A DNA stretch of 64,000 nucleotides from CALZFJ01 sp964459845 (GCA_964459845.1 CAYWOC010000004.1:77341-141340), one strand, 5' to 3'. Positions 45,431-54,255 are shown, numbered from the stretch's first letter. Numbers and translations are program-made. The notes: generated by a model from the letters alone, not told the origin.

Positions 45431-46519
45431 ATGAGAACTACTTTACGCAACATCTTATGCTCCTCTCTCATCGCATCGGCAATGGTGATGGCAGAGCCTT
45501 TGGCGGCTCAGATATCTCGTCCTGCTCCGAACTTTGGCGGCAGCCGCGACAATGGCGCTATACACCGTAGAGAAAATCCAGGCAATTTTGAGCGTCAAGG
45601 CAACAGCCGTGTCGTAACCCGCTCCGACAACAGCAGCAGTTCTCGTCCAAGCAAGCCAAGCTCCGACAGCAACCGCCGCCCAAATTTCGGCAACGACCGC
45701 AACGACAATAATAGAGGCAACGGAGGAAACCGACCCAACTTTGGCAATAATGGCAACGGCAACCGTCCAGGTCGCCCCGACAACGGAATTGGGAACAATG
45801 GTAACCGCCCAAGCCGTCCAAACATCGGCAACGGCAACAGCCGCCCAAGCCGTCCCGGAAACGACGGTTATCGTCCCGGGAAACCTGACAACCGTCCTGC
45901 ACCGAAACCGGGTTTCAGCTATGAGCGTCCAGGTCGCCCAGCTCCTGCCCCCAAACCGGGCTTCAGCTACGGTCGCCCAGGCACGCCTCCGCCTCACCGC
46001 GCACACAACTGGGGTCGCCCAGTGCCTCCGCCACAAAGACCTTACCGCCCGATAGGTCGTCCTATTCCTCGCCCTGTGCCTGCTTATGGCTATCGTCCTT
46101 ATGCAAGCGCACCGATTATCAGTTCAATCCTCGGATTGACGTTTGGCACGCTTTACAGCGCGACGCTCGAATATCTGTACAATGGAGGGTATGAGATTGA
46201 CGGATACATCGACAATACAATATATCTGCGCAACGTGCGCGAGCTCGCCTACAATTGGCCTGATGCCACAATATACTACGACACCTATGGACGGCTGAGC
46301 AGCGCGCAGTTCATATATTCGACTTCCTACAATCTGCTTAGCCGCTACGACAGGCTGTACAGCGACTTGTGCCGCACCTACGGCCCGCCAGTGACAAGCA
46401 ACTACAACGGATTCACACGCGCAATCACTTGGTATGGCGGTGATGCCCGCGGATTTGTGACACTCGAGTATGATTACTCCAACGGCAGGTACTACACCAT
46501 CCTGTCATACGGAAATTGA
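45431..46519 (+). CDS. Exported Asn/Gly/Arg/Pro-rich low-complexity protein
   Basis: A 362-residue protein with a signal peptide (ending P-L-A-A-Q). Residues about 30-225 are low complexity: N-R-P-N-F-G-N, R-P-S-R-P and P-G-F-S-Y-x-R-P-G-R/T-P repeats, very basic and disordered. The C-terminal about 130 residues are a folded domain with I-I-S-S-I-L-G-L-T-F-G and repeated strand patterns (Y-N-W-P-D-A-T-I-Y-Y-D-T-Y-G). It may bind polyanions such as polysaccharide or DNA at the envelope; no family is recognised. Transcription ends at the hairpin at 46665. Confidence 0.75.
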   Translation: MRTTLRNILCSSLIASAMVMAEPLAAQISRPAPNFGGSRDNGAIHRRENPGNFERQGNSRVVTRSDNSSSSRPSKPSSDSNRRPNFGNDRNDNNRGNGGNRPNFGNNGNGNRPGRPDNGIGNNGNRPSRPNIGNGNSRPSRPGNDGYRPGKPDNRPAPKPGFSYERPGRPAPAPKPGFSYGRPGTPPPHRAHNWGRPVPPPQRPYRPIGRPIPRPVPAYGYRPYASAPIISSILGLTFGTLYSATLEYLYNGGYEIDGYIDNTIYLRNVRELAYNWPDATIYYDTYGRLSSAQFIYSTSYNLLSRYDRLYSDLCRTYGPPVTSNYNGFTRAITWYGGDARGFVTLEYDYSNGRYYTILSYGN

Positions 46520-46664
46520 CGATAGGCAAAGCATCTCAGCCGTCATCGGCAGAGCTTCCCTGCGGAGGCTCTATATAAAGGACAATATAAAAAAGACAAT
46601 ATCTTCAAAAACAAGTAGCTTCAATAATAAAAACTAACTTTCAAAAATACACATAAGCACTTTT

Positions 46665-46706
46665 AAAAAGCAGCAAGTCAAGCACAGCTCCGATTTGCTG
46701 CTTTTT
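46665..46706. terminator. Bidirectional rho-independent terminator
   Basis: AAAAAGCAGCAA (46665-46676) pairs with TTGCTGCTTTTT (46695-46706). The A/T runs at both ends let it work for the plus-strand gene at 45431 and the minus-strand gene at 46757. Confidence 0.85.
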
Positions 46707-46756
46707 GCATACCTCATCATCCTGTCCTCATATAATGGAGATTTTCACTCTTGATA

Positions 46757-47062
46757 TTATGGCTGCTTGTGCTTATACCACAGAATCAGTAGTGCCACTG
46801 CAACTATCACATCAATGATATTCCACATTCCTCTGCCCAAGGCTATTTTGAAGAATGGTTGGAAAAGCAATGCCACAGCACCCGACATTATGGCGTAGTC
46901 AGTTTTCCCCTCTTTGTTGAAGACAACAGCCAAGCATACAAAGAACACCATCGTTATGAACCTTATCAGGATGTAATAGCCGTAAGGCATAGGGAACAGG
47001 CATATAAGCAGTGCTATAGCCAAAGCTATGCCTATTTTGTGTAACTGTTTCATATTCATCAT
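46757..47062 (-). CDS. Small membrane protein, DUF6804-like
   Basis: About 101 residues with four hydrophobic segments, the G-Y-Y-I-L-I-R-F-I-T-M-V-F-F motif and the F-N-K-E-G-K-T-D-Y-A loop, resembling the DUF6804 family of small Bacteroidota membrane proteins. I choose the ATG at 47062 because it overlaps an upstream in-frame stop as TGATG; further ATGs at 47059 and 47053 are possible. Function unknown. Confidence 0.68.
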   Translation of the reverse strand: MMNMKQLHKIGIALAIALLICLFPMPYGYYILIRFITMVFFVCLAVVFNKEGKTDYAIMSGAVALLFQPFFKIALGRGMWNIIDVIVAVALLILWYKHKQP

Positions 47063-47145
47063 CAAAATTTATAGTCGATCATTTCATATAACTCTGAGAT
47101 ATTGACAGCTATCCATAGCAGTGAAAAGGCAATGATGCCCAACAC
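47062..47145 (-). CDS. Possible short one-helix membrane peptide upstream of the DUF6804-like gene
   Basis: A frame of 27 residues starting at a GTG (open to 47181 without ATG) encodes V-L-G-I-I-A-F-S-L-L-W-I-A-V-N-I-S-E-L, a single hydrophobic helix, and stops in a TGATG overlap with the next gene. The coupling argues for a real but perhaps 5'-truncated gene; the lack of an ATG argues against. Confidence 0.3.
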   Translation of the reverse strand: MLGIIAFSLLWIAVNISELYEMIDYKF

Positions 47146-47165
47146 TACTATAATTGTGTGGGAAG

Positions 47166-47390
47166 CTATGATTCCTTGTATTTATGACTTCCCTCACACA
47201 CCATCCCCTCGAAAATGCCGTGAATATAATTCCTATATGGTCTAATTTCCTTGTCTGAGGCTTGAGGCAAGTCTCCCTTTACCATATCCAGTTGATAAAT
47301 GTCATTAAACAACCTGATAAGCGACCTGCCTATAGCCCATGCTACAGGATAAAGCTCAATAAAATCTTTTATTGATTGAGCATCAATGAA
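47166..47390 (-). pseudogene. 5'-truncated gene remnant
   Basis: A 74-codon open frame without ATG start before M28 reads like a real protein end: D-F-I-E-L-Y-P-V-A-W-A-I-G-R-S-L-I-R-L-F-N-D-I-Y, ending S-H-K-Y-K-E-S. A TAA lies directly upstream. Family not recognised. The remaining bases to 47640 contain only AT-rich sequence with no gene I can support. Confidence 0.4.
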
Positions 47391-47642
47391 TTAAGAATAT
47401 CAAAGAATGTAACTGCTAACGATTTAGAAACGAGCTATATTCTTTTTTTTTCACAACTTTGCAATATACAAAGAACGCTTTGATTACGAGTGCAAAGGTA
47501 AAACTAATTTCTGAAAAACGATATTTTTAGCTCAGATTTTTTTAAATAGGACATCGCACTGTTTTTGATTTTGTTTTAATCCATTAAGTTGCAACTACCC
47601 AGTACCTTAAAATTAGGACTGAGTAGTTGCTTATAAATTAAA

Positions 47643-48380
47643 TCAATCGGTAGTAAAGTAACCCCTGCCGTGGCATTGTGGACAAGTAATATGCGTATGT
47701 CCTGTGGAACGCATGAAGTAACCACCACATTCATTACATTTTACTTGATAATCACTTTGCCCATACAATGAGGTATAAGTGTCTTTGACTATTCTTCTTT
47801 GCCCTTTGCATAAATTGCATGTATGCTTGGTGGGTTGCCTACGTGTGGAAGAATTGTTTTGTCCTCTTGAAGGATTAGGTGCATTGCTACCATTATTACC
47901 ATAATTAGGATAGGAAGGAGCATAAACTGCCCCTCCACTATTCGCATTTCCAATAGAACTGCCCTTTTTTCGTATTAAGGAACAAGTTGTGGCAGAGGGT
48001 GGTGCAGCTTGTCTTCGATACACATACACGTTTCCATTTTCAAGCACAACATTCAATATACTCAAATCTGATTTGAACTTAAAAATTGTGTTTGCTCCCC
48101 AATAGCTACTACCAACATAGAGTTTATAGTTGCTATTACCATTTTTTAATTTTAGAGTGCCATGACCGACACCAATTCCCTTATTGTTGGACTCATAGCA
48201 AATGTTATCAATAAATGATACAAATTGTCCACCTGTAACATTTGATGATATTGCTCCATTGCGAAAATATTTCTTAGTCAATGCATAATATGCGACATTT
48301 TGCCCTTTTAGAGCAAGCTCAAAAATACACAAAAGACATAGCAATGTATATCTCTTCTGTCTGTTACTCAAGGAAATCAT
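47643..48380 (-). CDS. Exported protein with DnaJ-type cysteine-rich C-terminus
   Basis: A 245-residue protein with a hydrophobic N-terminal signal segment (about 10-26). The N-terminal domain (about 28-125) is beta-rich; a disordered Asn/Ser/Gly-rich linker (about 135-180) follows. The C-terminus has C-N-L-C-K-G, C-N-E-C-G-G and C-P-Q-C-H-G-R-G, three CxxC(x)G units like the zinc-binding DnaJ central domain. The first 17 bases overlap the end of the upstream gene, so the two are coupled. Function unknown. Confidence 0.75.
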   Translation of the reverse strand: MISLSNRQKRYTLLCLLCIFELALKGQNVAYYALTKKYFRNGAISSNVTGGQFVSFIDNICYESNNKGIGVGHGTLKLKNGNSNYKLYVGSSYWGANTIFKFKSDLSILNVVLENGNVYVYRRQAAPPSATTCSLIRKKGSSIGNANSGGAVYAPSYPNYGNNGSNAPNPSRGQNNSSTRRQPTKHTCNLCKGQRRIVKDTYTSLYGQSDYQVKCNECGGYFMRSTGHTHITCPQCHGRGYFTTD

Positions 48381-48885
48381 AGCTCTCTGCTGATTTTGGA
48401 AGAAGTGTTTCTATATCAAATTCATAATATCTTTGTCTATTGTCAATTCCATATTTGTCATCCCATTGGATAAATTCTTTATAATCCTTAGATATGGCAC
48501 TGTATCTAGTAAACCCACTACCAAACATACTTGATGGGATGTTTTCAGAATAAACTTCGTATTTTGATGTTGACAGACTACTATTATACGAACCTCGCAA
48601 GGATGCACTTCTTAAACATCTCTCTATTGAAGTTATGTATTTCTCGCGATTACGTGTTATTGAAGATACTAAGTTGCCAGTAGTTGTACTATAGATTTTA
48701 TTACCTCTTTCAATAATAACTGTTACATATAACATACTTGCAGAAGAGTATGGATGACTTATCTTGCCAATATCTTCTACCGAATAGCCAACTGGCAAGT
48801 AATAATGAACATTGCTATCATTATATTTCTGCGCATTAAGTCCAATAGATAGGAACACAAAAATGAATAATACGAATTGTCTCAT
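48364..48885 (-). CDS. Hypothetical exported protein
   Basis: A 173-residue protein with a clear signal peptide (ending G-L-N-A-Q). The mature part is alpha/beta with no recognised motif; strands such as Y-V-T-V-I-I-E-R-G-N-K-I-Y alternate with a helix around residue 80. It overlaps the Cys-rich protein gene by 17 bases, suggesting a two-gene exported unit. Confidence 0.7.
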   Translation of the reverse strand: MRQFVLFIFVFLSIGLNAQKYNDSNVHYYLPVGYSVEDIGKISHPYSSASMLYVTVIIERGNKIYSTTTGNLVSSITRNREKYITSIERCLRSASLRGSYNSSLSTSKYEVYSENIPSSMFGSGFTRYSAISKDYKEFIQWDDKYGIDNRQRYYEFDIETLLPKSAESYDFLE

Positions 48886-48895
48886 AATTAAATCC

Positions 48896-49054
48896 TTATT
48901 TTAAGCACTTCCTCGCTCTTTTGTCAGCATGAGGTGTACTATTAAAATTGTAATTTGTTTGTAAACTCTTTCTCTGTTCCGTAGTAGGACAGAAGATAAG
49001 GCATATTCCGTTGATTAGAGATATCGACTTTCTCAAAGCCTTGTCTTCTCACAC
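48896..49054 (-). CDS. Possible small ORF upstream of the exported pair
   Basis: A 52-codon frame with a GTG start (V-R-R-Q-G-F-E-K-V-D-I-S-L-I-N-G) ending K-C-L-K only 10 bases before the next ATG. The composition is protein-like, but there is no ATG and no recognised family. It may be a gene remnant. Confidence 0.25.
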
Positions 49055-49145
49055 TCTAAAATAAAAGTCTCTTATGCAATGATGGTCAAGGAATTGCCGT
49101 AGGTGGAGTTCTGTAGGATAGCGAGCTAAATATGGCGACAGAGTC

Positions 49146-49451
49146 TTAACTTAAATAGGTAATGTAAAGAATAAAAGCCCATACAAGAATAAAAATAAAG
49201 GGTGAGGATTTAGGCAAAATGAACTTTAAGCACAGTTTCCGAGACCAGCCTAACTTATATTCACCAAATAAATCCTTTATTTCTACATCAACAACGTCAT
49301 CTTCAGTTGGATTAGTCCATACTGGCGGAAACGCAAAATACGATAATCCCATGGTATTTATGTATCCATCCCAAAAATAAAGGATTCTTTTGATTTTTGC
49401 CTCACTAGCCCAATATGGGCCCGAAGCCAATGAGGGCTGTATACAATACAT
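49146..49451 (-). CDS. Hypothetical protein with C-terminal membrane segment
   Basis: A 101-residue frame: aromatic-rich N-terminus (P-Y-W-A-S-E-A-K-I-K-R-I-L-Y-F-W-D), an acidic middle (T-E-D-D-V-V-D-V-E) and one C-terminal membrane helix (F-I-F-I-L-V-W-A-F-I-L-Y). The frame stays open upstream to about 49517, so the start may be elsewhere or the gene truncated. No family recognised. Bases 49452-49727 contain no gene I can support. Confidence 0.35.
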   Translation of the reverse strand: MYCIQPSLASGPYWASEAKIKRILYFWDGYINTMGLSYFAFPPVWTNPTEDDVVDVEIKDLFGEYKLGWSRKLCLKFILPKSSPFIFILVWAFILYITYLS

Positions 49452-49727
49452 CCCATAAGGCGTTCCCGTTGCTTTGTTTTTGACAACTTGCGTTCGAACT
49501 GCCAGATTCTTACTGCGTCAAAACCAAAGCGTACAGTTACGCCTTATATGTATATATGTCTGCCCAACCTCTGCCCATCGTGGCTTCCGGTATGGGTATA
49601 GACATTACTTATCTCAAAATTCCATTCACTTTGGTAAGCAAAATATTATTTCGACCTGTAATTTAACATAAATAAATATAATTACGTGAAAGAAATCCAC
49701 TTTCGCATGATTTTTCATCAAAAAAAG

Positions 49728-49758
49728 TTTGCATTTCCAAATATTATTTGTATTTTTG
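49728..49758 (+). promoter_or_regulatory. Promoter of the Abi_2 leader RNA and operon
   Basis: TTTG (49728-49731), exactly 19 bases, then TATTTTTG followed by C (49751-49758), a full match to the Bacteroidota consensus. Transcription should start near 49765. Confidence 0.75.
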
Positions 49759-49764
49759 CAGCGT

Positions 49765-49813
49765 TAGTTCCAGCCGAGCCTCTTTACAATGCTTAAATAG
49801 GCTGGGCTTTTTT
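49765..49813 (+). ncRNA. Short leader RNA ending in a terminator hairpin, candidate abiF-type RNA
   Basis: The predicted transcript starts near 49765 and after about 7 bases enters the stem AGCCGAGCCT (49772-49781) / AGGCTGGGCT (49799-49808), 9 of 10 pairs, closed by a 17-base loop and followed by six Ts (49808-49813). The Abi_2 ATG is only 10 bases further on, so most transcripts should end before the gene and yield an RNA of about 50 nt. A conserved 'abiF' RNA motif located upstream of abiF genes has been reported; whether this RNA is a member needs a covariance-model search. It could be an antitoxin RNA or an attenuator. Confidence 0.6.
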
Positions 49814-49823
49814 GTTTATAGCT

Positions 49824-50735
49824 ATGGCAAAGAGAAATTTCGGAAAAGATTACAAGACTCCACGAGAACTTGTAACCTTATTGGAAAATCGTGGATTGAT
49901 AATCAATGATAGGCAAAAGGCTCAATTGTATTTGGAGAGCATTGGCTATTATCGCTTATCTGCGTATATGCATCCTTTGTTGAAGACTCCTAAGACTCTT
50001 CATCTGTATAAGGAAGGTGCCACATTTAACAAAGTGATGATGCTTTATCGCTTTGACAAGAAGTTGCGCTTACTCCTTTTTAACGAGATTGAGAAGATTG
50101 AAATTGCTGTAAGAGAAGCTGTAATGAATCTGACGGCAGAACGGACTGGTGATATATATTGGCTTACCAATTCTACACATTTTCGTGATCAGTCTATTTT
50201 CAACAACAGTATGGCAATGTTGTCGAAGGAGTATGAACGTTCTACTGAAGACTTTATAGAACACTTCAAAAGAACATATACCGAACCTTTTCCACCAGCA
50301 TGGATTCTTGGTGAACTTCTCCCAATGGGTAGCGTGAATATGTACTACAGAAACTTGAAAGATAAAGGTCTCAAAAAGCAGATCGCCAAGCATTTCTGCC
50401 TTCATGCTCCAGTGTTTGAGTCTTGGCTTTCTGTGCTTACGCTTACTCGCAATGCTTGTTGTCATCACGCTCGTGTATGGAATAAAATCAACAAGATTAT
50501 TCCAAATGATATGAGAGGTATGACTCGTCCTTGGATTACTATTCCTGCAGACAAGCGAAGAATCTATTATAATATGTGCATCATCAAGTATTTCCTTGAC
50601 ATCATTTCTCCCAACAATGATATGCTTGACAAAATGCACGATTTGTTCAACAAATTCCCAAAGATAGACCTGGCAGCTCTTGGATTCCCTGTTGGTTGGG
50701 AACAAGAACCATTATGGGTACAGCCAAACAACTAA
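49824..50735 (+). CDS. Abi_2 family (AbiD/AbiF) abortive-infection HEPN protein
   Basis: The ATG at 49824 gives 303 residues; an upstream TTG at 49812 lies in the terminator T tract. The protein has the Abi_2 layout: an N-terminal helix pair with Y-L-E-S-I-G-Y-Y-R-L-S-A-Y (about 37-49), a helical core (L-R-L-L-L-F-N-E-I-E-K-I-E), and the HEPN RNase motif R-N-A-C-C-H at about 209-214 followed by H-A-R-V-W-N. Family members block phage growth by RNA cleavage or by shutting down the cell. It is directly behind the leader RNA and overlaps the TOTE-type gene by 22 bases, so all three probably form one unit. Confidence 0.88.
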   Translation: MAKRNFGKDYKTPRELVTLLENRGLIINDRQKAQLYLESIGYYRLSAYMHPLLKTPKTLHLYKEGATFNKVMMLYRFDKKLRLLLFNEIEKIEIAVREAVMNLTAERTGDIYWLTNSTHFRDQSIFNNSMAMLSKEYERSTEDFIEHFKRTYTEPFPPAWILGELLPMGSVNMYYRNLKDKGLKKQIAKHFCLHAPVFESWLSVLTLTRNACCHHARVWNKINKIIPNDMRGMTRPWITIPADKRRIYYNMCIIKYFLDIISPNNDMLDKMHDLFNKFPKIDLAALGFPVGWEQEPLWVQPNN

Positions 50736-53590
50736 ATACAAATGAGCTTATTGCCAAACTTCAAGAATTAGAGAAGGAAAATGCCAGACTAAGAAAAATT
50801 CTCGATGTACATGGAATACCATACGTTGTAGCCGAGTCCACTGTCTCTACTAAAGAAAGCCGGCAAGCTATGGTTTCAAAACTGAGTCTACAGGAAAAGG
50901 TTGCGCTGTTTCGTAGCGTTTTTCAAGGTCGTGAGGAAGTTTTTGCCAAGCGTTGGTATAGTCCAACAACCAACAAGTCTGGCTATCAGCCTGTATGTGA
51001 AAGAGAATGGAACCGAGAGTTTTGTGACAAACGAAAATATAAATGTGCAGATTGCCCGAACAGGCAGTTTGCACCATTGTCTTATGGCTACATTTATAAT
51101 CACCTTGCAGGAAAAGATGAATATGGACGTGATGTCATCGGGCTTTATCCTATTTGCGAAGACAACACATGCCACTTTCTTTGTACTGATTTTGATGACA
51201 AGAGTTGTGGATATGGTTTCAAAAATGACGTTCTTGCATTCGTGAAGGTGTGCAAGGCATGGGCAATACCTTATTATATAGAGCGTTCACGCTCTGGAAA
51301 TGGTGCCCATGTTTGGATTTTCTTTGAAACGCCTCTTGCTGCTGCAAAAGCAAGAAAACTGGGCAATGCGATACTTGCGGAAGCAATGAATGGAGATGCT
51401 CGTATTTCATTCAAATCGTATGACCGATTCTTTCCTAACCAAGATACATTACCCGAAAGAGGTTTGGGCAATCTTGTAGCCTTGCCTTTACAAGGGAAAG
51501 CAAGACGCAAAGGCAATAGTGTCTTTGTAGATGATAATTTTCAAGCATACCTTGACCAATGGGATGTACTGCAAAATATCCAACGATTGGGCATCAACCG
51601 CTTGGAGCAGATTCTGCAACTACATGCAAATAGTGTAGGTATAGAATTATCACATACAAGTGAAGAAAAGCCATGGGAAATGCCTTTGGCTGACAATGTA
51701 CAAGACAAAGACTTCCCTTTACGGATAATCTTGACTGTAGCCAATATGCTCTACATCCATTTGACAGGTTTGTCCGCCAAGAGTATTAATCTTTTTAAGC
51801 GTATAGCAGCTTTTCGCAATCCAGAATTTTATGCCAAACAAGGGATGCGGTTATCAACCTACAATATTCCAAGGATTATCTCTTGTTCAGAGCTTACAGA
51901 TGAATATATAGTGTTGCCACGTGGATGCGAAGATGCCGTATTGGATGTTTTCAAACAGCATGGTGTCACTATTGATATTGAAGACAAAACAAATCATGGG
52001 AAAAACATTGATGTAGAGTTCAATGGACAACTGCGTAACGAACAGCAAGAAGCCATGAATAAAATGCTGTCGTATCATGTTGGAACATTATCTGCCACGA
52101 CTGCATTTGGGAAAACCGTCTTTGCAATTTCTATGATAGCAAAGCGCAAAGTAAATACATTGATTTTAGTCCATAACAAGGCTTTGCTGGAGCAGTGGAA
52201 AGAACGCTTGGAGGATTTTCTTGATATAAACGAGGAATTCATATGTGAAAGTTGTAAACGAACGAGGCGAAAGTCTGTGGTCGGTTGTCTTTGTTCAGGC
52301 AAGAACACGTTGCATGGCATTATAGATATAGCTTTGATACAGTCTTGTCTTGACAATGGTAAAGTAAAACCTTTTGTGCAAGATTATGGTATGGTTGTCG
52401 TTGATGAGTGCCATCACGTTTCTTCCGTAAGTTTTGAACAAGTGTTGCGAAAGGTACGTGCGCATTATGTTTATGGACTAACAGCAACACCCATAAGAAA
52501 GGACGGTCATCAGCCAATCATATTCATGCAGTGTGGCAAAATCAGATATTCATCAGATGCCAAAACACAGATGTTGAGTCAATCATTTGATAGGGTATTG
52601 ATACCAAGGTTTACCTCTTTCCGCAATCTGACATCTGATGCTAAAACATACACACAGATAACTGAGGCTATTGCAGAAGATGAACAAAGGAACAAACTGA
52701 TACTTGAAGATGTCAAGCAAGCATTGGCAGAAGGCAGGACACCTTTGGTTCTTACGACAAGAACGTCACATGTGAGAGTATTAGCACAAATGTTTGCCAC
52801 AACTGTCGCTCATGTCGTTCCGCTAATAGGAGCTGTTTCTGCCAAAGAAAAGAGAATCGCCTTGCAACATCTGCAAGCGATTCCATCTACAGAACCTTTA
52901 GTAATAGTCGCTACAGGCAAATACATTGGAGAAGGCTTCGATTATCCTCGTCTTGATACGCTATTTCTTGTAATGCCTATATCATGGAAAGGCAACGTAG
53001 CACAATATGCCGGTCGTCTGCATAGAGAATACGAAGGCAAACATGAAGTAAGAATTTACGATTATGTTGATTTTCACGTTCCTCTGTGCGATTCGATGTA
53101 TCGCAAACGTCTGAAAGGATATGCCTCCATAGGCTATGGTAAATGCACAACAAAGCAACTTCCCAATCATAAAAAAGATGTACAACTTTTGTACGATAAA
53201 GAAACTTACAAAGAGTCATTTGTAAATGTCTTGCTGTCAGCAAAGCATTCTGTTGTTCTTTCCGTGCCTCAAATAAAATTCAAATATAAACCAACCATTA
53301 TGGCTACTATAGCAAATCTTATAAACAATGGGGCTGAGGTGGTTGTCTATATAAAGAATGACGGATACAATGAAGTCGAGCTCAAAAGTGCTGGTATAGA
53401 GGTAATATGCGACCACGAACAATCCATTCAATGCGCAGTTATAGATAAAGCTATTGTATGGTATGGAAACATCAACTTTTTGGGTTTCACCCCAGACGAT
53501 AGTAATATCATGAGGATAGTTGACACTAAAGTCGCAGAAGAAATGATAGACGCTCTATACAATAATTCAGAAACAACACAAAATACTTGA
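50714..53590 (+). CDS. TOTE-type conflict protein: primase, SF2 helicase and PLD-like domain
   Basis: 958 residues from the ATG at 50714 (the upstream TTG at 50696 is less likely). Order: a coiled coil (about 8-32); a Cys cluster ending C-A-D-C-P-N-R (about 110); an archaeo-eukaryotic primase domain with T-D-F-D-D-K (about 159) and R-S-R-S-G-N-G-A-H-V-W (about 195-205); a superfamily 2 helicase with T-A-F-G-K-T (about 462), V-D-E-C-H-H (about 563), G-L-T-A-T-P (about 588) and Q-Y-A-G-R-L-H-R-E (about 762); and a phospholipase-D-like C-terminus (about 830-950). In the last, the usual H-x-K before A-V-I-D is replaced (S-I-Q), so it may be inactive. Overlaps the Abi_2 gene by 22 bases. Confidence 0.87.
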   Translation: MGTAKQLNTNELIAKLQELEKENARLRKILDVHGIPYVVAESTVSTKESRQAMVSKLSLQEKVALFRSVFQGREEVFAKRWYSPTTNKSGYQPVCEREWNREFCDKRKYKCADCPNRQFAPLSYGYIYNHLAGKDEYGRDVIGLYPICEDNTCHFLCTDFDDKSCGYGFKNDVLAFVKVCKAWAIPYYIERSRSGNGAHVWIFFETPLAAAKARKLGNAILAEAMNGDARISFKSYDRFFPNQDTLPERGLGNLVALPLQGKARRKGNSVFVDDNFQAYLDQWDVLQNIQRLGINRLEQILQLHANSVGIELSHTSEEKPWEMPLADNVQDKDFPLRIILTVANMLYIHLTGLSAKSINLFKRIAAFRNPEFYAKQGMRLSTYNIPRIISCSELTDEYIVLPRGCEDAVLDVFKQHGVTIDIEDKTNHGKNIDVEFNGQLRNEQQEAMNKMLSYHVGTLSATTAFGKTVFAISMIAKRKVNTLILVHNKALLEQWKERLEDFLDINEEFICESCKRTRRKSVVGCLCSGKNTLHGIIDIALIQSCLDNGKVKPFVQDYGMVVVDECHHVSSVSFEQVLRKVRAHYVYGLTATPIRKDGHQPIIFMQCGKIRYSSDAKTQMLSQSFDRVLIPRFTSFRNLTSDAKTYTQITEAIAEDEQRNKLILEDVKQALAEGRTPLVLTTRTSHVRVLAQMFATTVAHVVPLIGAVSAKEKRIALQHLQAIPSTEPLVIVATGKYIGEGFDYPRLDTLFLVMPISWKGNVAQYAGRLHREYEGKHEVRIYDYVDFHVPLCDSMYRKRLKGYASIGYGKCTTKQLPNHKKDVQLLYDKETYKESFVNVLLSAKHSVVLSVPQIKFKYKPTIMATIANLINNGAEVVVYIKNDGYNEVELKSAGIEVICDHEQSIQCAVIDKAIVWYGNINFLGFTPDDSNIMRIVDTKVAEEMIDALYNNSETTQNT

Positions 53591-54255
53591 AGCATTGGAA
53601 CGGAGTAGCCCGACTTTGGAGGGCTAACACCCCGATTATGGCAAGGTCTTTGAGTGTTCGAACATCGGCTGCGCTCGGAAGAATGAAAAGGAACTTTTCT
53701 TCTTCACTCGTTTGCACGATGTTTCGGGAGTAACCTGAAAGGTTTTGAGTAACTCAAAACATACCTTGCTGTGCCTTTGTGGACACAAACGAACTATAAA
53801 ATCAAACATTGCTTCTTGCAGAGCATTAAGCTTTATCAAAATGACACGAATGCGATAAGCATTTATAGCTATGAAGCACTGTTGATATGTAGATTTACTG
53901 ATTCATTGTCGTACTGTTGTATTGATTTGATGCCATATAGCAATAGATAAATACCTCTATAATGGAGTAATAACTTGGAGCAAGGGACACATACATCTTT
54001 ATTTCTCTATCATTACGAATGATTGAGTTGAACATTTTGAAGGATGCAAAACTTGCGTAATATGGTCAAGTACCAATGTTGTCATGTAAAGCACTTTACA
54101 TGTAATATGTATGATATGTAAGGCGTATCACATATATACATGTTTGCCCTAACTTCTTTATGTCGCTCATGTCCTTGAACTTGGCAAGCCATTTCATTTG
54201 TCGGACAACGACTGCCACCAATTTGAAAAACGCTTGTCTTTGAGTTGCTGCACCT
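53591..54255. other. Non-coding stretch with palindrome before the excisionase genes
   Basis: About 665 bases without a supportable gene. It contains a near-perfect palindrome CATGTAAAG-CA-CTTTACATG at 54082-54101 and several TGTA/TACA-rich repeats up to 54145. The stretch from 53650 to 53800 resembles non-coding DNA often seen in Bacteroidales conjugative elements (my impression, not tested). Attachment or operator sites would be expected here but none can be defined. Confidence 0.4.

Noticed and set aside
45455..46036. 193-codon frame opposite the Asn/Arg/Pro-rich protein gene
   Set aside because: Antisense of a low-complexity region always gives long open frames; no independent support.
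49480..49500. GTTCGAACT sequence as a tRNA T-loop
   Set aside because: No matching acceptor, D or anticodon stems could be found around it; the same holds for GTTCGATCC near 63928.
49474..49671. 65-codon plus-strand frame before the Abi_2 locus
   Set aside because: Composition and lack of any start context suggest a chance frame; the opposite strand frame at 49146-49451 is slightly more protein-like.
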